Both the position numbers and the translations under genes were made by a program. Of a DNA stretch of 64,000 bases, positions 11,461-22,163 are shown one piece after another (the first letter of the stretch is position 1; each line of letters opens with the position of its first letter). The stretch lies in the NCBI GenBank assembly GCA_947359465.1, contig OX375876.1, positions 87,202,184-87,266,183 on the forward strand, in the 5' to 3' direction. Source of the DNA: Metellina segmentata (Eukaryota; Arthropoda; Arachnida; Araneae; Tetragnathidae). The notes below the pieces were generated by a model. That model was given only the letters and a program-made list of their open reading frames with translations. It ran no database searches and was not told the DNA's origin.

Positions 11461-12079
11461 CTTACGTTTTCTGTTGGTGAGGGTTCCTCAGTGAAACTAA
11501 ATACAGAGGGCGCTAATGTTTTGATTCCTCCTGGCGTGACTTCGCATGTTACTTGAATGTAATTTCAACACTTTGCTTCTGTTAAAAATTAACGCCAAAC
11601 ATAATGAGATACACTGAGAACAACATGTTTCCTAATGTTTGCAACTAATACAAAATATGCCATAATTTCACAATCCTAATACAAATTTAAAAACATTCAT
11701 CACAAGAAATGCTTGTATACATATGTATCAAATAACAATCTCTAGAGCAGGATTCCCTATCAGAAAGGTAGTCTACAATTTCTTCATATCGTTAATGTGA
11801 ACTCTGGGTTGGTTGCATTGAGTTTTATGGTTCAAGGATCATGTTTGGCAAAGCTGTACCAATCAAGATTGATTAAGCTATGGACAAACGGACACAATGA
11901 AACTTTATTGACACAGAAAAGGAAAATAAAACATGACACAGGAATAGAACCTACATGAATTCTGGGAAATTATTGCAAAATCTATCTTTGCAAGCAATAT
12001 TAAATTCTAGAGCCTCTGTGCAAAACTTTCTTAATTGCTATGCTTTTTTCTATCTCAGCGATCGTTGAAGGTGGAATAA

Positions 12080-12398
12080 AAATTTTAACGGATTTGAAAT
12101 TAGCGGAAAATTTTACAACAGATAGATATTTGTTTGGTTTTCTTTTAATCTTTTATATTTTCGCAAGAGATTACGACGTCCCTTGAACTTTCGCTTTCCG
12201 AAAATAAACAGATTGCATTTTCTGCCCTTCGCGTTAAAATAAAAATAAAAACAGATTTTCATTTTAGCGAAGGAGAGCAAAGAAATAAAAACATTTTGAC
12301 TGGGATTGTTAAGTTCTTTTTTCGTAAAATCGGAATCGTTAAAGACAGATTAAAAATTTCAACGGATTTGAAATCTGCGGAAAATTTTACACCAGATA
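12080..12398. repeat. 46-bp direct repeat, about 271 bp apart
   Basis: aacggatttgaaat plus gcggaaaattttaca occurs at 12089-12119 and again at 12361-12391 with few changes. It may be the inside of a single old element ending near 12470. Confidence 0.6.
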
Positions 12399-12429
12399 AA
12401 AACCAAACATCACGCCGTTGCCGCAAACC

Positions 12430-12470
12430 AACACCACGGGCACTCGCCGGGCTAGCCACGCAGTGGCTAG
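12430..12470 (+). mobile_element. Possible Helitron 3' end
   Basis: A GC-rich patch in AT-rich DNA ends with a perfect hairpin, ctagccac-gca-gtggctag, whose last four bases are CTAG followed by T. Helitrons end in CTRR after a short hairpin and insert at A/T. No TC 5' terminus was located, and the hairpin runs right into CTAG rather than sitting a few bases before it, so this is tentative. Confidence 0.3.
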
Positions 12471-13935
12471 TTTCTTATATATGATGGTGGTAAAGTGTCA
12501 TTTCTCACATTTCAATTTGTTTTCAATCCAATTATAATGAATATAGCATCTATAATAAATTGATGCCATACCTCCAAATGAAGTAGAACTATCGCAAATA
12601 ACAAAACAGCATTTCGTTTACTTTCATAGGCGTTAATTCTTATTTCCAATAAAATGTATGGTAAAAGTACGCCTCTGTCATGTTACCACAATTTGATTTG
12701 TAACGCGCGTGAGTCACTTCAGTTGCATCCCATTCACTTGTTGGAGGCGATTCGGCATTTCTTTGACTTCAAAACTTATATTTCACGTTCGCTCACAATT
12801 TCTTTTTTTGCGTTGATTTCTATTTCCAAGTTTCCCTTAGCATTCTGCACAATCGTAACTATGGTTGTTGAAAGGAGGGGGGGGGGGGGTTGTCCTCCAG
12901 AAAATTATGGACTTATACCCCAGTAAAAAGGGGAGGATTGAAATACACATAATTGATTATATTAAAAACTTTTCATTAATTAACCCTTGATTTTTTAAAA
13001 ATCGGAATTTTTCTTTTCATTTATATCCTGTTTATCAGATGACTTTATGGTGAATTTTAAAGCTTACAATACATTTAAATTAGAAATTAAAACGTCAATT
13101 TTTTCGTAAACGTTTCGATTATTTTTTAACTTCTTAGATTTAAACTTGATTTGCTTGAAGCACATCGGTAAAAATTATCTCGATTCTGACTTTGCCGCCT
13201 ATGAGTGCTCATAATTTAAAAAAAGTGTATTAACTATATACTTGTGAATAACTACATGGAACTATAATATTAACGATGAGATTAAGACACATGAAATCTT
13301 TCATCAGTGTTGGTAGAAACTTAAATAGAGATATCACTGGTTGTAAAGTCAACAAGAAGAAAAATAACTTCTACTTTTCCCAGTAACATTGATTTTTTTT
13401 AGTAAAAAAGTCATCTTTCGAAGTATTATTTAAATTCTAACATAATTGCATTAAATATGTCTTACCTATAACCTACAATAATGCTTTCGCAATGTTATTT
13501 TTAATACTCAAACATTTGCTAAAGCAAAAGTACAGAAGATGTGCTGCGGACTCCTGTCTTTTATAAAATGAATCAAGCATTCTTGAGCTGACACAAGGAA
13601 ATAAATGGCCAAGGAATACCATGCTGCTTTTCAAACACGTTTAATAAAGCTGAATGATTGCAGAACTAAATGGAACTAAATGGTATCAGTTCCGTGAAGT
13701 ATGGACTGTACACCAATAAAAAGGGGAAACATCTGGGAAATTTTTGTATTTTTATGTTAAAAATCACATGGTATATTAATAAATTTTTTCGTAGTACATT
13801 GATAAAATTATTAAATATTTTGCGTCTAGCAAATGTTAGTCGCTTTTGTTTCAAATAATGTCATTTTAAACAATGTCGTTTTATTGTATTATACATGAGA
13901 AACACATTGTTCGGTTTAACAACAAATTATTTAAG

Positions 13936-14030
13936 GGCAGTCTTGAATTACCACTAAAACATGGCTAATTCAAACCCTCCGTTAATCCGAGAGTTTGGTT
14001 AATCCGAACCATCTGTTTTAAAAATTTTTA
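13936..14030 (+). mobile_element. Possible pogo/Tigger-type terminal fragment
   Basis: cagtcttgaattaccac followed by cgttaatccgagagtttggt and taatccgaacc resembles the terminal and subterminal words of pogo/Tigger elements. No matching opposite end or DDE frame is seen. Confidence 0.3.
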
Positions 14031-14460
14031 GAACAAAATACAATAAATCAGTCACAACATAATAATAAATTAGCATTATTGAGGTAAAAAATATCATTGG
14101 TAAGAAAGAATACGCATACTTTTAGATATTAGATTATCATTAAATTAAAAAGAATAGAAAATCACTACAGAACTTCATGAACTATTACATTTGGACAAAA
14201 TTAATCAGCTTTTGCTGTGGTAAATACATATAAACATTTTCCTAGTTGGTTCTTCAAAAAACATATTCTAAGTTAAGCGTAAAAATCAAATGAATAAAAA
14301 TTTCACTTATATGCCGTGCAATTATTTATATTATAAGTGTAAAAATAATTTTTATTAATATTCCTAATCTAGTTTAAATAGCCGCGAAGCTTAAGGCTAC
14401 GATTGCTCGTCATTAACAAATTTGACTAACTTGATCGACGAACTGAATGAGGGGTTAAAC

Positions 14461-15427
14461 CAGGGGTGGCCAACCTTTTACATACCATGCGCCAATTTTT
14501 CTCATTTTCAAGTTCAGATGCGCCATACAATTCAAGCACCTTTTTTACATTACGTTCATGGTCTTGCCATATCCTTAGTAACTTTTTTAATAAAAGTATG
14601 TTTATCGACATAATTAACATTTTAAAATCATTGAACTATATTGTATGTAAAATAATGTCTATTACAGAGAATTCTTCAAATTTGAATCAGTCATTCGCGA
14701 CCTCGTTTTCAATACCTTTATAACCAAGATGGCGTGCAAATATTTGGAAACAAGGCTTCTCCGTCAGAATAGGTTTTTTTTTCCCGCCAATGCTAAAGCA
14801 ATTTCATAGGACGCTTCTGTCATCGCCTCGTCTTCACAACTTACATTAGCAAAAATATTTTCTCCTCTGATTTCTTCCATTTTTTAGTCACATATTCTTT
14901 ACGTAACTCCGACTAGAACAAGTTTAATTTTTCATTCTATGTTAGCCTGATGCTGTGTTTTATAGTGTTTATTAAGATCATGTCTTCTATTATGTGAAAG
15001 AGTAGTTTCACAAACAATGCAAAAAACGATTTTACTGATGGACTTGCTCTAAATAACTCATTTTCTGTTCGTTAAATTTACTTTTTCTCTCATGCTCTTT
15101 GCGCTTCTTTTGCACATTTTCTTTTACACAAGGAATAATAATGTAAGAAAAAAAACATTAAATAGTACACAAAATCTTGAAAAAGAACAAACAGATCACA
15201 AGTACGTCGTATCACACAGAATATAAATCGCAAACTCAAAAAATTGCGACGAAATGAGGAGTAAGAAAGCTCTATGAATTGAACTGAGAGTACTATGGTG
15301 TTGAAAATATGAAGATATTTTCAGTTATCTACTTCAAAAAAATACGGAGGCACAATAATGCAATGCGCCACTTATAATCATCCAATACGCCAAGCTTGGC
15401 GCATGCGCCACAGGTTGGCCACCCTTG
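14461..15427 (-). mobile_element. hAT element with perfect 8-bp duplication
   Basis: Ends are caggggtggccaacc (14461) and ggttggccacccttg (to 15427). ggttaaac is duplicated exactly at 14453-14460 and 15428-15435. It is the same family as the longer element at 46906-48266, in the opposite orientation: its right end (gcgcatgcgccacaggttgg) is the complement of that element's left end. The minus strand near 14655-14720 retains the last transposase codons (motif RSRMTDSN). At 967 bp it is internally deleted. The perfect duplication suggests a younger insertion than its decayed coding part. Confidence 0.93.
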
Positions 15428-15435
15428 GGTTAAAC

Positions 15436-16527
15436 CAACAACTCCTCCGGGTTACGACTATGAATTAATGTAACATTGTCTTCATTGCTTACATGTCAAT
15501 ATATTTATTTATTTATTTACTACACTAGAGTAAACCATTAATTAAAAAAAATTGGAAATGAATCCTGTAATATTTATTCTGTTTGTATCCGTTGTTGCCA
15601 TTCGATAGTAAACAAATAAAGTCGATTTCTGTTCTACTTACGTTTAGTGAAATATTTGCATTGGTGAATAATTTTGAAACGCACTACTTAAAAAATGAAA
15701 ATGGCCAATATGTAAATACTGTTATTAGAATTTTTTAATTGAAAAAAAAAATGGAAATACATTTGTTTAAGGAATAAGTGCTCTCATATCATGTAATACA
15801 GTTAAATATTAATTCCAAATAGGTTTCAATCTTATAAGGACTGTCTAGAAATTTAACTCCATAATACGTCGAAAAAAATGTGTCATGGAACGACTAGTTT
15901 CTTTTAATAAAATTTGAAATTTTAAATGAAAATAATTGTTATAAATACTCGGCTAAGAACTATGGCTGAATTTAATTGGATATTTCTAAATACTAGACAA
16001 TATTACTGAATGAAAACATGTACTCTAAGAAATATTTCCGTGCTTTTAAAATAAAAATACATTCGATTTTAAAAAACGATTTTTTTTTCATGTAAAAAAA
16101 TCAAAGACTTCATTTGTGTGGGCCATTTGTGTCCTTTTTTTCAGACATGTTGTATTTACTTTTTCCAACAAAACCTCAACTTGCATTTAAGCGTAGTATC
16201 GCTTACAAAAAAAAAAGTTTTTTTTTCACAAATTACAAAAAATCACAAATTACACTGCCTAGACATTTTAATTTAGTGACAATTGGTGCTGCCATCTACT
16301 GGTGTTAATAAAACTAAACAACAATTAATTTTTTTACTTGATATGTGTGAATAATGTGAAATATTTAACAAAAGAGGGAAATACGAGACGAGAGGGGAAG
16401 TCATATATACCAGCGGTACCAGTGACTGTATAGTAGGCAGGGAATATATAAAATACTTGTACTGTAATGTGAGCAGGCAATACTTTCTAGCTTCAAGTCA
16501 CAATAATATTTTGGTTATAAGGAAAAC
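15436..16527. other. AT-rich interval, nothing assigned
   Basis: Includes a short TTTA microsatellite at about 15500-15520 and long A/T runs. I see no gene or recognisable repeat. Confidence 0.4.
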
Positions 16528-16710
16528 GGGCCGCTGTAGCCTGACGGAAGAGTAACCGAATTGTTGAGATTTGAATTCAACCAAAGAGCGACGTGGTATA
16601 AAGGAGGCTGGTGCACATTAAATATGTCGTGGCCTTAAATGTTCTCACGAGGCATGGTGTGAAAGTTAGGCGAGTGGGGTGTCAGCTCATACTTATAATT
16701 CACGAGAGTC
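16528..16710 (+). mobile_element. SINE with second head type, 3' part missing
   Basis: The head starts gggccgctgtagcctgacgg and has a degenerate B-box-like ttgaattcaa near 16571. It is followed by the SINE-A central block (ggctggtgcacattaaatat, then gtcgtggcc) and the gtgaaagtt..gagtggggt body. The copy ends before the tail. Confidence 0.7.
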
Positions 16711-16809
16711 CTATAACCTGACTTGGTACTGGAGACTGTGATAAAGTGGTAAGGTTTAGGGTATGAGGTCGATAAATTTCAAAAATTAGCTATGAATGCA
16801 AGTGAAATA

Positions 16810-18052
16810 CACCACGCGTCCAAAAATAAAAGTCGCATAGCTTAATATTTCGTTGGACTACCTTTAGCATGAATAGCACAGTGTTCATTTGTATTTTCGG
16901 CCACAGTTGCAACAAGAGGTCTCTCAAAACTTCAATTTATGAAAGAAGAGTGGAATGTGCCCTTAAATCGCTTTCGAGTATGTCCCACGGATTCTCGATG
17001 GGAATGAAGTCTGGACTTAGCGGTGGCCAAATCACCGGTGTATCGTGTATCGTGTGTATTATGTATCATATCACCGGTAAACGATGTATCGTGCTTACTG
17101 ATCCAAGATTTCACAGTTCCAGCTCGGTGTACCTTGACGTTATCTTCTTGAAATACACCACTTCCGTCAGGGAAGAAAAAGTCCATTGGCACAACCAGAT
17201 CATCCAAAATGTCGAGGTACTGTGCAGGCTTCATTGTGTTGATGCACAATGTTGCGGGGCCCAGTCCAGCCGAACAGAAACAACCCTATATCATTACACT
17301 GCCTCCTGACGAGTACACAGTGGGAACGATACATGTAGGGTCCAATGCTTCATGTGGCTGTCTTGGAACCCTGATGCGTTCGCCGTTTTGAAAAAGCTTA
17401 AATCGTGACTCATCGGACCACCTGACCTTTCCCCATTGCTGAGCAGTCCAATTTTTGTGCTCCTTTGCAAATTGCAGTCTTTTATTTCGATTAATAGCAC
17501 TCACAAGGAGCTTCCTTACTGCAACACAACTTTTTAGTCCCGTTTTTCTTAGTTCTCGTCGCATGGTGCGCCTGGAAATAGTTTTGTTTCCATTATTGAA
17601 GAGTGCTGTGAGCTATACAGTCGACTTCTTGCGATTTGCTTTCACTAATCGCTTCAGCGATCACCGATCACGTTCGTTCAGGATGAATTTTCGACCGCAC
17701 ATTTTTCGCGAACTGGATGGTTCACCGCCATTTTACAAGATCTAACTATGCGTTGAACAGTTCTCAATCCTATACCACAAATTTCAACTATGTTTTTACA
17801 TTTTTTCACTCTTTGGTGCAGATCAAAGATTTGCCCCTTTTTGAAATCCGTTACATCACTTCCTCGACCACAGCTATCGCTTTCAGCCATGTTTACTTTG
17901 GACTAAACAATCATTTAGCGTAACGACGAAATTTCGAGCTTGCATTGCGGAAACATTTAAACAAATATCTGCAATACTTATCGAATCACCGTCGTCCCAA
18001 AACTTAATGTTTAAATAATTTCAGCTGCTACTTTTTTTTTGGACACGTAGTG
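16810..18052 (-). mobile_element. Tc1-like transposon, full length
   Basis: Terminal inverted repeats caccacgcgtccaaaaa (16810) and tttttggacacgtagtg (to 18052) are bounded by TA at 16808-16809 and 18053-18054. The length of 1,243 bp is normal for Tc1. The ends are cleanly preserved although the gene is broken. Confidence 0.95.
16940..17890 (-). pseudogene. Tc1-like transposase, frameshifted
   Basis: The minus strand starts MAESDSCGRGSDVTDFKKGQ near 17890 with a helix-turn-helix region (IVEICGIGLRTVQRIV). A second frame (17564-17286) carries the first catalytic motif VRWSDESRFKLF and the PRQPHEALDPTCIVP stretch. The second, QEDNVKVHRA, is near 17140, and PDFIPIEN with the catalytic glutamate is near 17010. 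All three DDE motifs survive, but in different frames. A small local duplication of atcgtgtatcgtgtgtatta-like sequence near 17041-17090 accounts for one disruption. The enzyme would cut and paste the element; this copy cannot. Confidence 0.9.
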
Positions 18053-18304
18053 TATTTTATCTTTGAAAACTGTGAATAGGAATTAAAAATTTTAAAACTA
18101 TACACTAGGTTCGGTTTAGTTTGTGTTCGGACTATTGCTGATTGAAATTTTATAAAATTTATTTATTATTAATTTTAATTTCTCGTTACACTTGGGCCAA
18201 TTACTGGATCCGGATCCCTCTTTTATCGTTTCTGATGCGCCCTATTCGCTATCTGATCATATTGGGTCTCCTGCTTTTATTAGTCGTCATCACAACCGAC
18301 TAAT

Positions 18305-18515
18305 TTAGGTAGGTAGTTGTAGTAACATCGCACTGTAACTAATGGGCTATAGCGACGGTCAGCGATCAATCCGAATTGAACGACCCGAGGACAACGCCTC
18401 ATAAGTTTGAACCACGATCAGATGACGAGACCAACACAAGCTGGCACCCCTCTCTTCAAACTGCCACACCACACACCAAGATGAGGATATTTGAGAAAGA
18501 TGTAACGTGCACCCC
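18305..18515 (-). mobile_element. SINE-A, 3' part
   Basis: Minus-strand copy with AACTACC-type tail (taggtaggtagttgtagta), body blocks (agcgatcaatccgaattgaa, acgcctcataagtttgaacc) and the start of the central block (gtaacgtgcacc), cut off by a poly-C run at about 18513-18521. Confidence 0.8.
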
Positions 18516-18552
18516 CCCCCCTCCGACTAATTTGGAAATTTTGCGCACTTGA

Positions 18553-18990
18553 AAACAGGGTTGGCATGGTTTAAAACAATGTTTTTATTTTCCTAAAAAA
18601 AAAAAAAAAAAAAAAAATTTGTACCTTAGAGAGGTATTTAAAATCAGAGGCCACTGCTAGAAAATATATGTGAAAATAATAAAGACGAGATCGATAAAAA
18701 TATTCAAAATTTAATTTAAAACATTTCATTAAAAAAATGCAGGAGATTGTTCGCAACAATTAAAACCAATTAGTGTAGCTCTGAACAGGGCGCAGAGAGA
18801 AAATTGTTCAATTAGAGAGACTGTTTTTAGTTTTAAAGAATTAAATAAGCAGATGCATGATAAGAAATTCAACAAAGATGAACTGAAAAAATTAGAAAAT
18901 CGTTATAAAATGGCAATAACACCAGCCCATCTTCTTGCTTTTCTGTTACACTCAAAAGCTGTAGATAATAAAGCTGTATTCGTTTATTTC
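18553..18990 (+). pseudogene. hAT transposase fragment (DUF659-like)
   Basis: A frame from about 18774 to 18990 reads ALNRAQRENCSIRETVFSFK and ends NRYKMAITPAHLLAFLLH then VDNKAVFVYF. KMAITPAHLLA matches the TPAHFLAN block found before the dimerisation domain of DUF659-type hAT transposases. A possible hAT terminus, cagggttggcatggttt, lies upstream at 18556, separated by a 22-25 base poly-A run. No right terminus was found. The rest of the transposase is missing; the call rests on one conserved block. Confidence 0.55.
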
Positions 18991-19079
18991 TGAACTCTCC
19001 TTGAAACGTATCATCGCCATTTTTATTGTTCCATGTCACAGTTTTTTATCACTAGGGGGCCCCGCCCCTGCCCCCCAAC
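18975..19079 (-). mobile_element. Flank plus Helitron-like 3' end, copy 1
   Basis: About 75 bases (ttctgaactctcc, then atcgccatttttattgtt) lead to atca|ctagggggcc. On the minus strand this is a GC hairpin followed by CTAG and then T, the form of a Helitron 3' end. The same flank-plus-end unit recurs at 19529-19620. Confidence 0.5.
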
Positions 19080-19510
19080 CTCCGGTGATGGTGAGGGGAA
19101 GAATAAAGATCGATGGACGTACGACCCTGTATGTTTGCAACAGAGGATTCGTGACAGGCCAGAGATATCGGGATGAGGTCTTAGAATGTTATGTAAGACT
19201 TTTAAGAGGTCCATATGGATCTGATTTTTTATTTATGGATGATAATGCTCGTTCTCATAGAGCAAACCTCGTTGACGAATTCCTTGAAAATGAAGCCATT
19301 GAGCGAATACTGTAGCCAGCAAAATCTTCTGATCTGAATCCAACAGAGAACGTTACCTTGGAAAAACAGTTGCAATATAAATACCCTGAAGACCGCATTG
19401 CTGGAGGAGCGAAACTTAATCCCCCAAACTGTGGTTAACAACTTTATCGTCAGTGTGAAATCACGTTGTGATATGTGTGTAAAAGTCAGGGGTGATTACA
19501 TTCCATATTA
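19080..19510 (+). pseudogene. Tc1-like transposase C-terminal half
   Basis: Begins mid-protein at VMVRGRIKIDGRTTLYV. It has the second catalytic motif in FLFMDDNARSHRANLVDEFL and, after a stop at 19313, the third in SSDLNPTENV. The end, recoverable in shifted frames (LNPPNCG region, then RCDMCVKVRG), matches the usual Tc1 C-terminus. The first catalytic aspartate is absent because the N-terminal half is replaced by the Helitron-like piece at 18975-19079. The matching Tc1 terminus lies at 19846-19860, beyond a second insertion. Confidence 0.85.
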
Positions 19511-19528
19511 AATTCATAAGCCTTCGTT

Positions 19529-19820
19529 TTTTTCTGAACTCTCTTTGTCACGAATTATTGCCATTTTTATTGTTTCGTGCTACATTTTTATATCACAAGG
19601 GGCTCCGCCCCCTGATCACCTACGCTCGACAACCCACGGTGATTTCTACTCAATCCCATTTGGTTTGCTTCGCAAACCAACACTCCTTTTGCAAGCGTCC
19701 TTCCGGTCATGACTTCACAGCGAGTTCCACCAAATTTTTTTCTATGTCCTTATGTGTTATTATGTTAAGTTTATTTTCCCACAAACTCATAAAATTATAG
19801 TTCACAGTTTCTGAGAAAAC
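19529..19820 (-). mobile_element. Flank plus Helitron-like 3' end, copy 2
   Basis: Repeats the 18975-19055 flank, then caaggggctccgccccctga and a series of short palindromes (ggtttgcttcgcaaacc at about 19661-19677). The palindromic part is the reverse complement of 42857-42952. It separates the Tc1 C-terminus from the Tc1 right end. The right limit is estimated. Confidence 0.5.
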
Positions 19821-19845
19821 CCTGATTCTATGCATATAAAGATAA

Positions 19846-19860
19846 TTTTGGACACCAGTG
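19846..19860. repeat. Tc1-type terminal inverted repeat
   Basis: ttggacaccagtgta is the complement of the common Tc1-family terminus tacactggtgtccaa. It fits as the right end of the element whose coding half is at 19080-19510. Confidence 0.6.
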
Positions 19861-20192
19861 TAGTTTAACCTATTTACTTAACATTATGTACTTGGTCTTC
19901 ATTTTCAATGTGCTGAATTTGTTTTGGACAAAGAGCGGTATTTACCTCATTTGCCTCAGATCCCCAAAAAGTCTAGCTCTTAATATATAAGTTCAGGAAC
20001 CCACAAAATGAAGGACAAATATTAATTACGAATATGCAGATGTAAATCAAGTAACCTAATATGCAGGGTGATCAATCTCACTGCTTAGTTAAGAAGAGCG
20101 CCTAAGTACACTTCGTCTGCACAAAATATTGCGATGGAGGACCTATCCCCCTTACACCACTAGATACAAATACAGAGATAAATATTACCAAA
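19861..20192. other. Unassigned interval
   Basis: No gene or repeat recognised between the Tc1 end and the next Tc1 start. Confidence 0.35.
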
Positions 20193-20322
20193 TACACTGA
20201 AATGCCAAAAAAAAATGTTACAGTGACAAAAAGAACCTATGCACAAAAAATAGCAACGCCATTTATGCACGTCATTTGTTACGTCTGCCAATGCAAATAT
20301 AAATCAATAGACATCGGTGAAA

Positions 20323-20558
20323 GGCCGACCAATCGGTCTAGTGGTCAAGGTGTTGGTCTCTGGATCGGAAGGTTCCTGGTTCGAATCCGGGTCAGGGCAC
20401 AATGATGGTCCACCCACTGGGTGCCCCTTTACAAGTGACCATCACTTCTGGCCTTGTATAACGCTACAATGACTTCGGTCAATTCTGTACTGTATTGTAT
20501 TATGTATTGTATTTGTCTTTGCAATCTGTACCCAGTCTTGCCATTGGAAATAAAAAAA
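20323..20558 (+). mobile_element. SINE with SINE-A head but a different body
   Basis: The head (ggccgaccaatcggtctagt, B-box-like ggttcgaatcc near 20382) closely matches SINE-A. The remainder (ggtccacccactgggtgccc onward, ending aataaaaaaaac) does not. The flanking 12-mers acatcggtgaaa (20311-20322) and acataggtgaaa (20559-20570) differ at one base. It lies in the 5' leader of a Tc1. Confidence 0.88.
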
Positions 20559-20659
20559 ACATAGGTGAAAACTTCTAAAGCTAATTCCGCCATGAAAGTG
20601 ACAAGCTGTCAAAGTTGCTCCGATTGAAGCGATTTTTAACGCAGTTCAATAATTGGAGC

Positions 20660-21027
20660 TTGTGAGATGGGTCATAGCATTTCGGAGGAAGAGGAGAAAT
20701 TATGATTTTCCCGTACTACCATTTCAAGGGTGTATCATGACTACAAGAATTCTGGAAAAACCTGTAACTCACGACAACAGTGTGGCCGCAAAAAGACTCT
20801 GGGTGAATGTCAAAAGAATCCGCTGGCGATACACTACGTCAAATGACATCAGAATTCCATACCGAGCCCCAACAAACATCAGCTTGAGGACTGTGCAACG
20901 TTTCCTCCAAGGATATGGGCTTTTGAATTCGACACCCAACTCGAGTACCATTGAATGAATACTCGACGCACAGCTATACGTTCGGGTACACCGCTACCAG
21001 ACATTTGATGACTGGAAACGAGTAGTC
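20660..21027 (+). pseudogene. Tc1-like transposase N-terminal part
   Basis: MGHSISEEEEKL is followed, through a frameshift, by SRTTISRVYHDYKNSGKTCN, NSRQQCGRKKT and a linker reading into DWKRVV at 21011-21027. The frame resumes at 22172 as WPDKAHLQPFWVNGNILVWR. WPDKAH stands where Tc1 enzymes have WSDE, so a catalytic-region residue is altered in addition to the frameshifts. Confidence 0.75.
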
Positions 21028-22163
21028 CAGGGCTCGAAATACACGGGTGCACAGGTGCACTGTGCACATGAAAATGAAATCGTGCACCTATCGTTAAAAA
21101 AATGCGGGGGAAACGTATTTTATGTTATTTTGATATCTGAACAAAATATTAGTATCGACCTCTCTCGTTCTAAAGGAACGTAGTTAAAATTCCTAAATAC
21201 ACACTATGCGAAAGCTTTAATCCAGAAAATGACGTGTTGCAATGGTTTAAAAATACAAAAAGAAGGATGGACACTAAACCTAAGGGTAAAAGATCTGCCA
21301 AAAACGTAGACGTTTCTGATTGTCCACCAATGTCTGATGATGACTGAATATTTGTAAATAATAATTTCGCAGATAAAAAAAATATTTAAGTATTTTTATT
21401 TACTATCTACTAGTGTAACATATCCAAACATACCCAACTAATAAAGTAGTTTACATTACATCAATGCTCTTATATTACGTTTTTTTAAATATGCACCTAA
21501 AATATAATCTGTGCATCTACTTTAAAAACTTAGGTGCACAAGGTGCACCTGTATTAAAAAAATCTATTCCGAGGTCTGACATAATTTAAAGAATAGATAG
21601 GTCAAAACCACGTGAATCGAGTGCCATCGTGGTGTAGCCAGAATAATGTTTGACAGTATAGAGTGATACATCCAGCAGATCCTGCAACCTGTTTTGTCTT
21701 TGGCAACATGACTAAAGGGCTGTTAAACCAACAAGATACCAACTGACCACACGCTGCTCGCCTTCGCCAGGAGTGTCTTCGTGGTGCTAAAAACCATTAT
21801 TCCTTTGCCACCACGACAGCCTGACCTGTCTCGCATTGAGTGCGACTGGGATAAGCTATGCTGTCAACTTCACCAGGTATACAAAGTAATCTGGAGTAGC
21901 TGAATGCTTGGCATAATTTGGGACAGGATACAACAAAAGTTTGCTTGACCACATTCCCCTAGGGACATGGCCTCTTTGGTTGTCAGAAAAATTCTTATTT
22001 AATTCCAAGTTAGTTGGTTTGTCAATTTATGGTTATTTATTGCTACACCAGGGCTCTAATATTACGTTTTTTTAAATATGCACCTAAATATAATCTGTGC
22101 ACCTAATTTAAAACCTTAGGTGCATAAGGTGCACCTGTATTAAAAAATCTATTTCGAGGCCTG
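21028..22163. mobile_element. hAT-like non-autonomous element with captured Tc1 piece
   Basis: Starts cagggctcgaaatacacggg and ends atttcgaggcctg. gagtagtc is duplicated exactly at 21020-21027 and 22164-22171. A right-end copy of about 115 bases occurs twice, at 21461-21582 and 22050-22163. Between them lies a Tc1 C-terminal fragment. A remnant protein tail (LQWFKNTKRRMDTKPKGK, then CPPMSDDD) is encoded at about 21236-21346. A second member of the family is at 29897-30446. Confidence 0.85.
21590..22005 (+). pseudogene. Tc1-like transposase C-terminal fragment inside the hAT
   Basis: In shifted frames it shows QQDTN, PHAARLRQECLRG (second catalytic motif region) and PRQPDLSRIECDWDKLCCQL (third motif with the glutamate), then LNAWHNLGQDTTK. 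Motif order and direction are those of a Tc1 gene. The first catalytic motif is absent here but present outside the hAT. Whether it comes from the same Tc1 copy is not settled. Confidence 0.7.

Larger units (their letters stand above)
11461..13924. other. AT-rich interval, no gene
   Basis: No supported gene. It contains the direct repeat and Helitron-like end listed separately, and a 16-base G-rich run near 12879-12891. The overlapping short frames near 12259-12926 and 13666-13858 show no domain. Confidence 0.4.
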
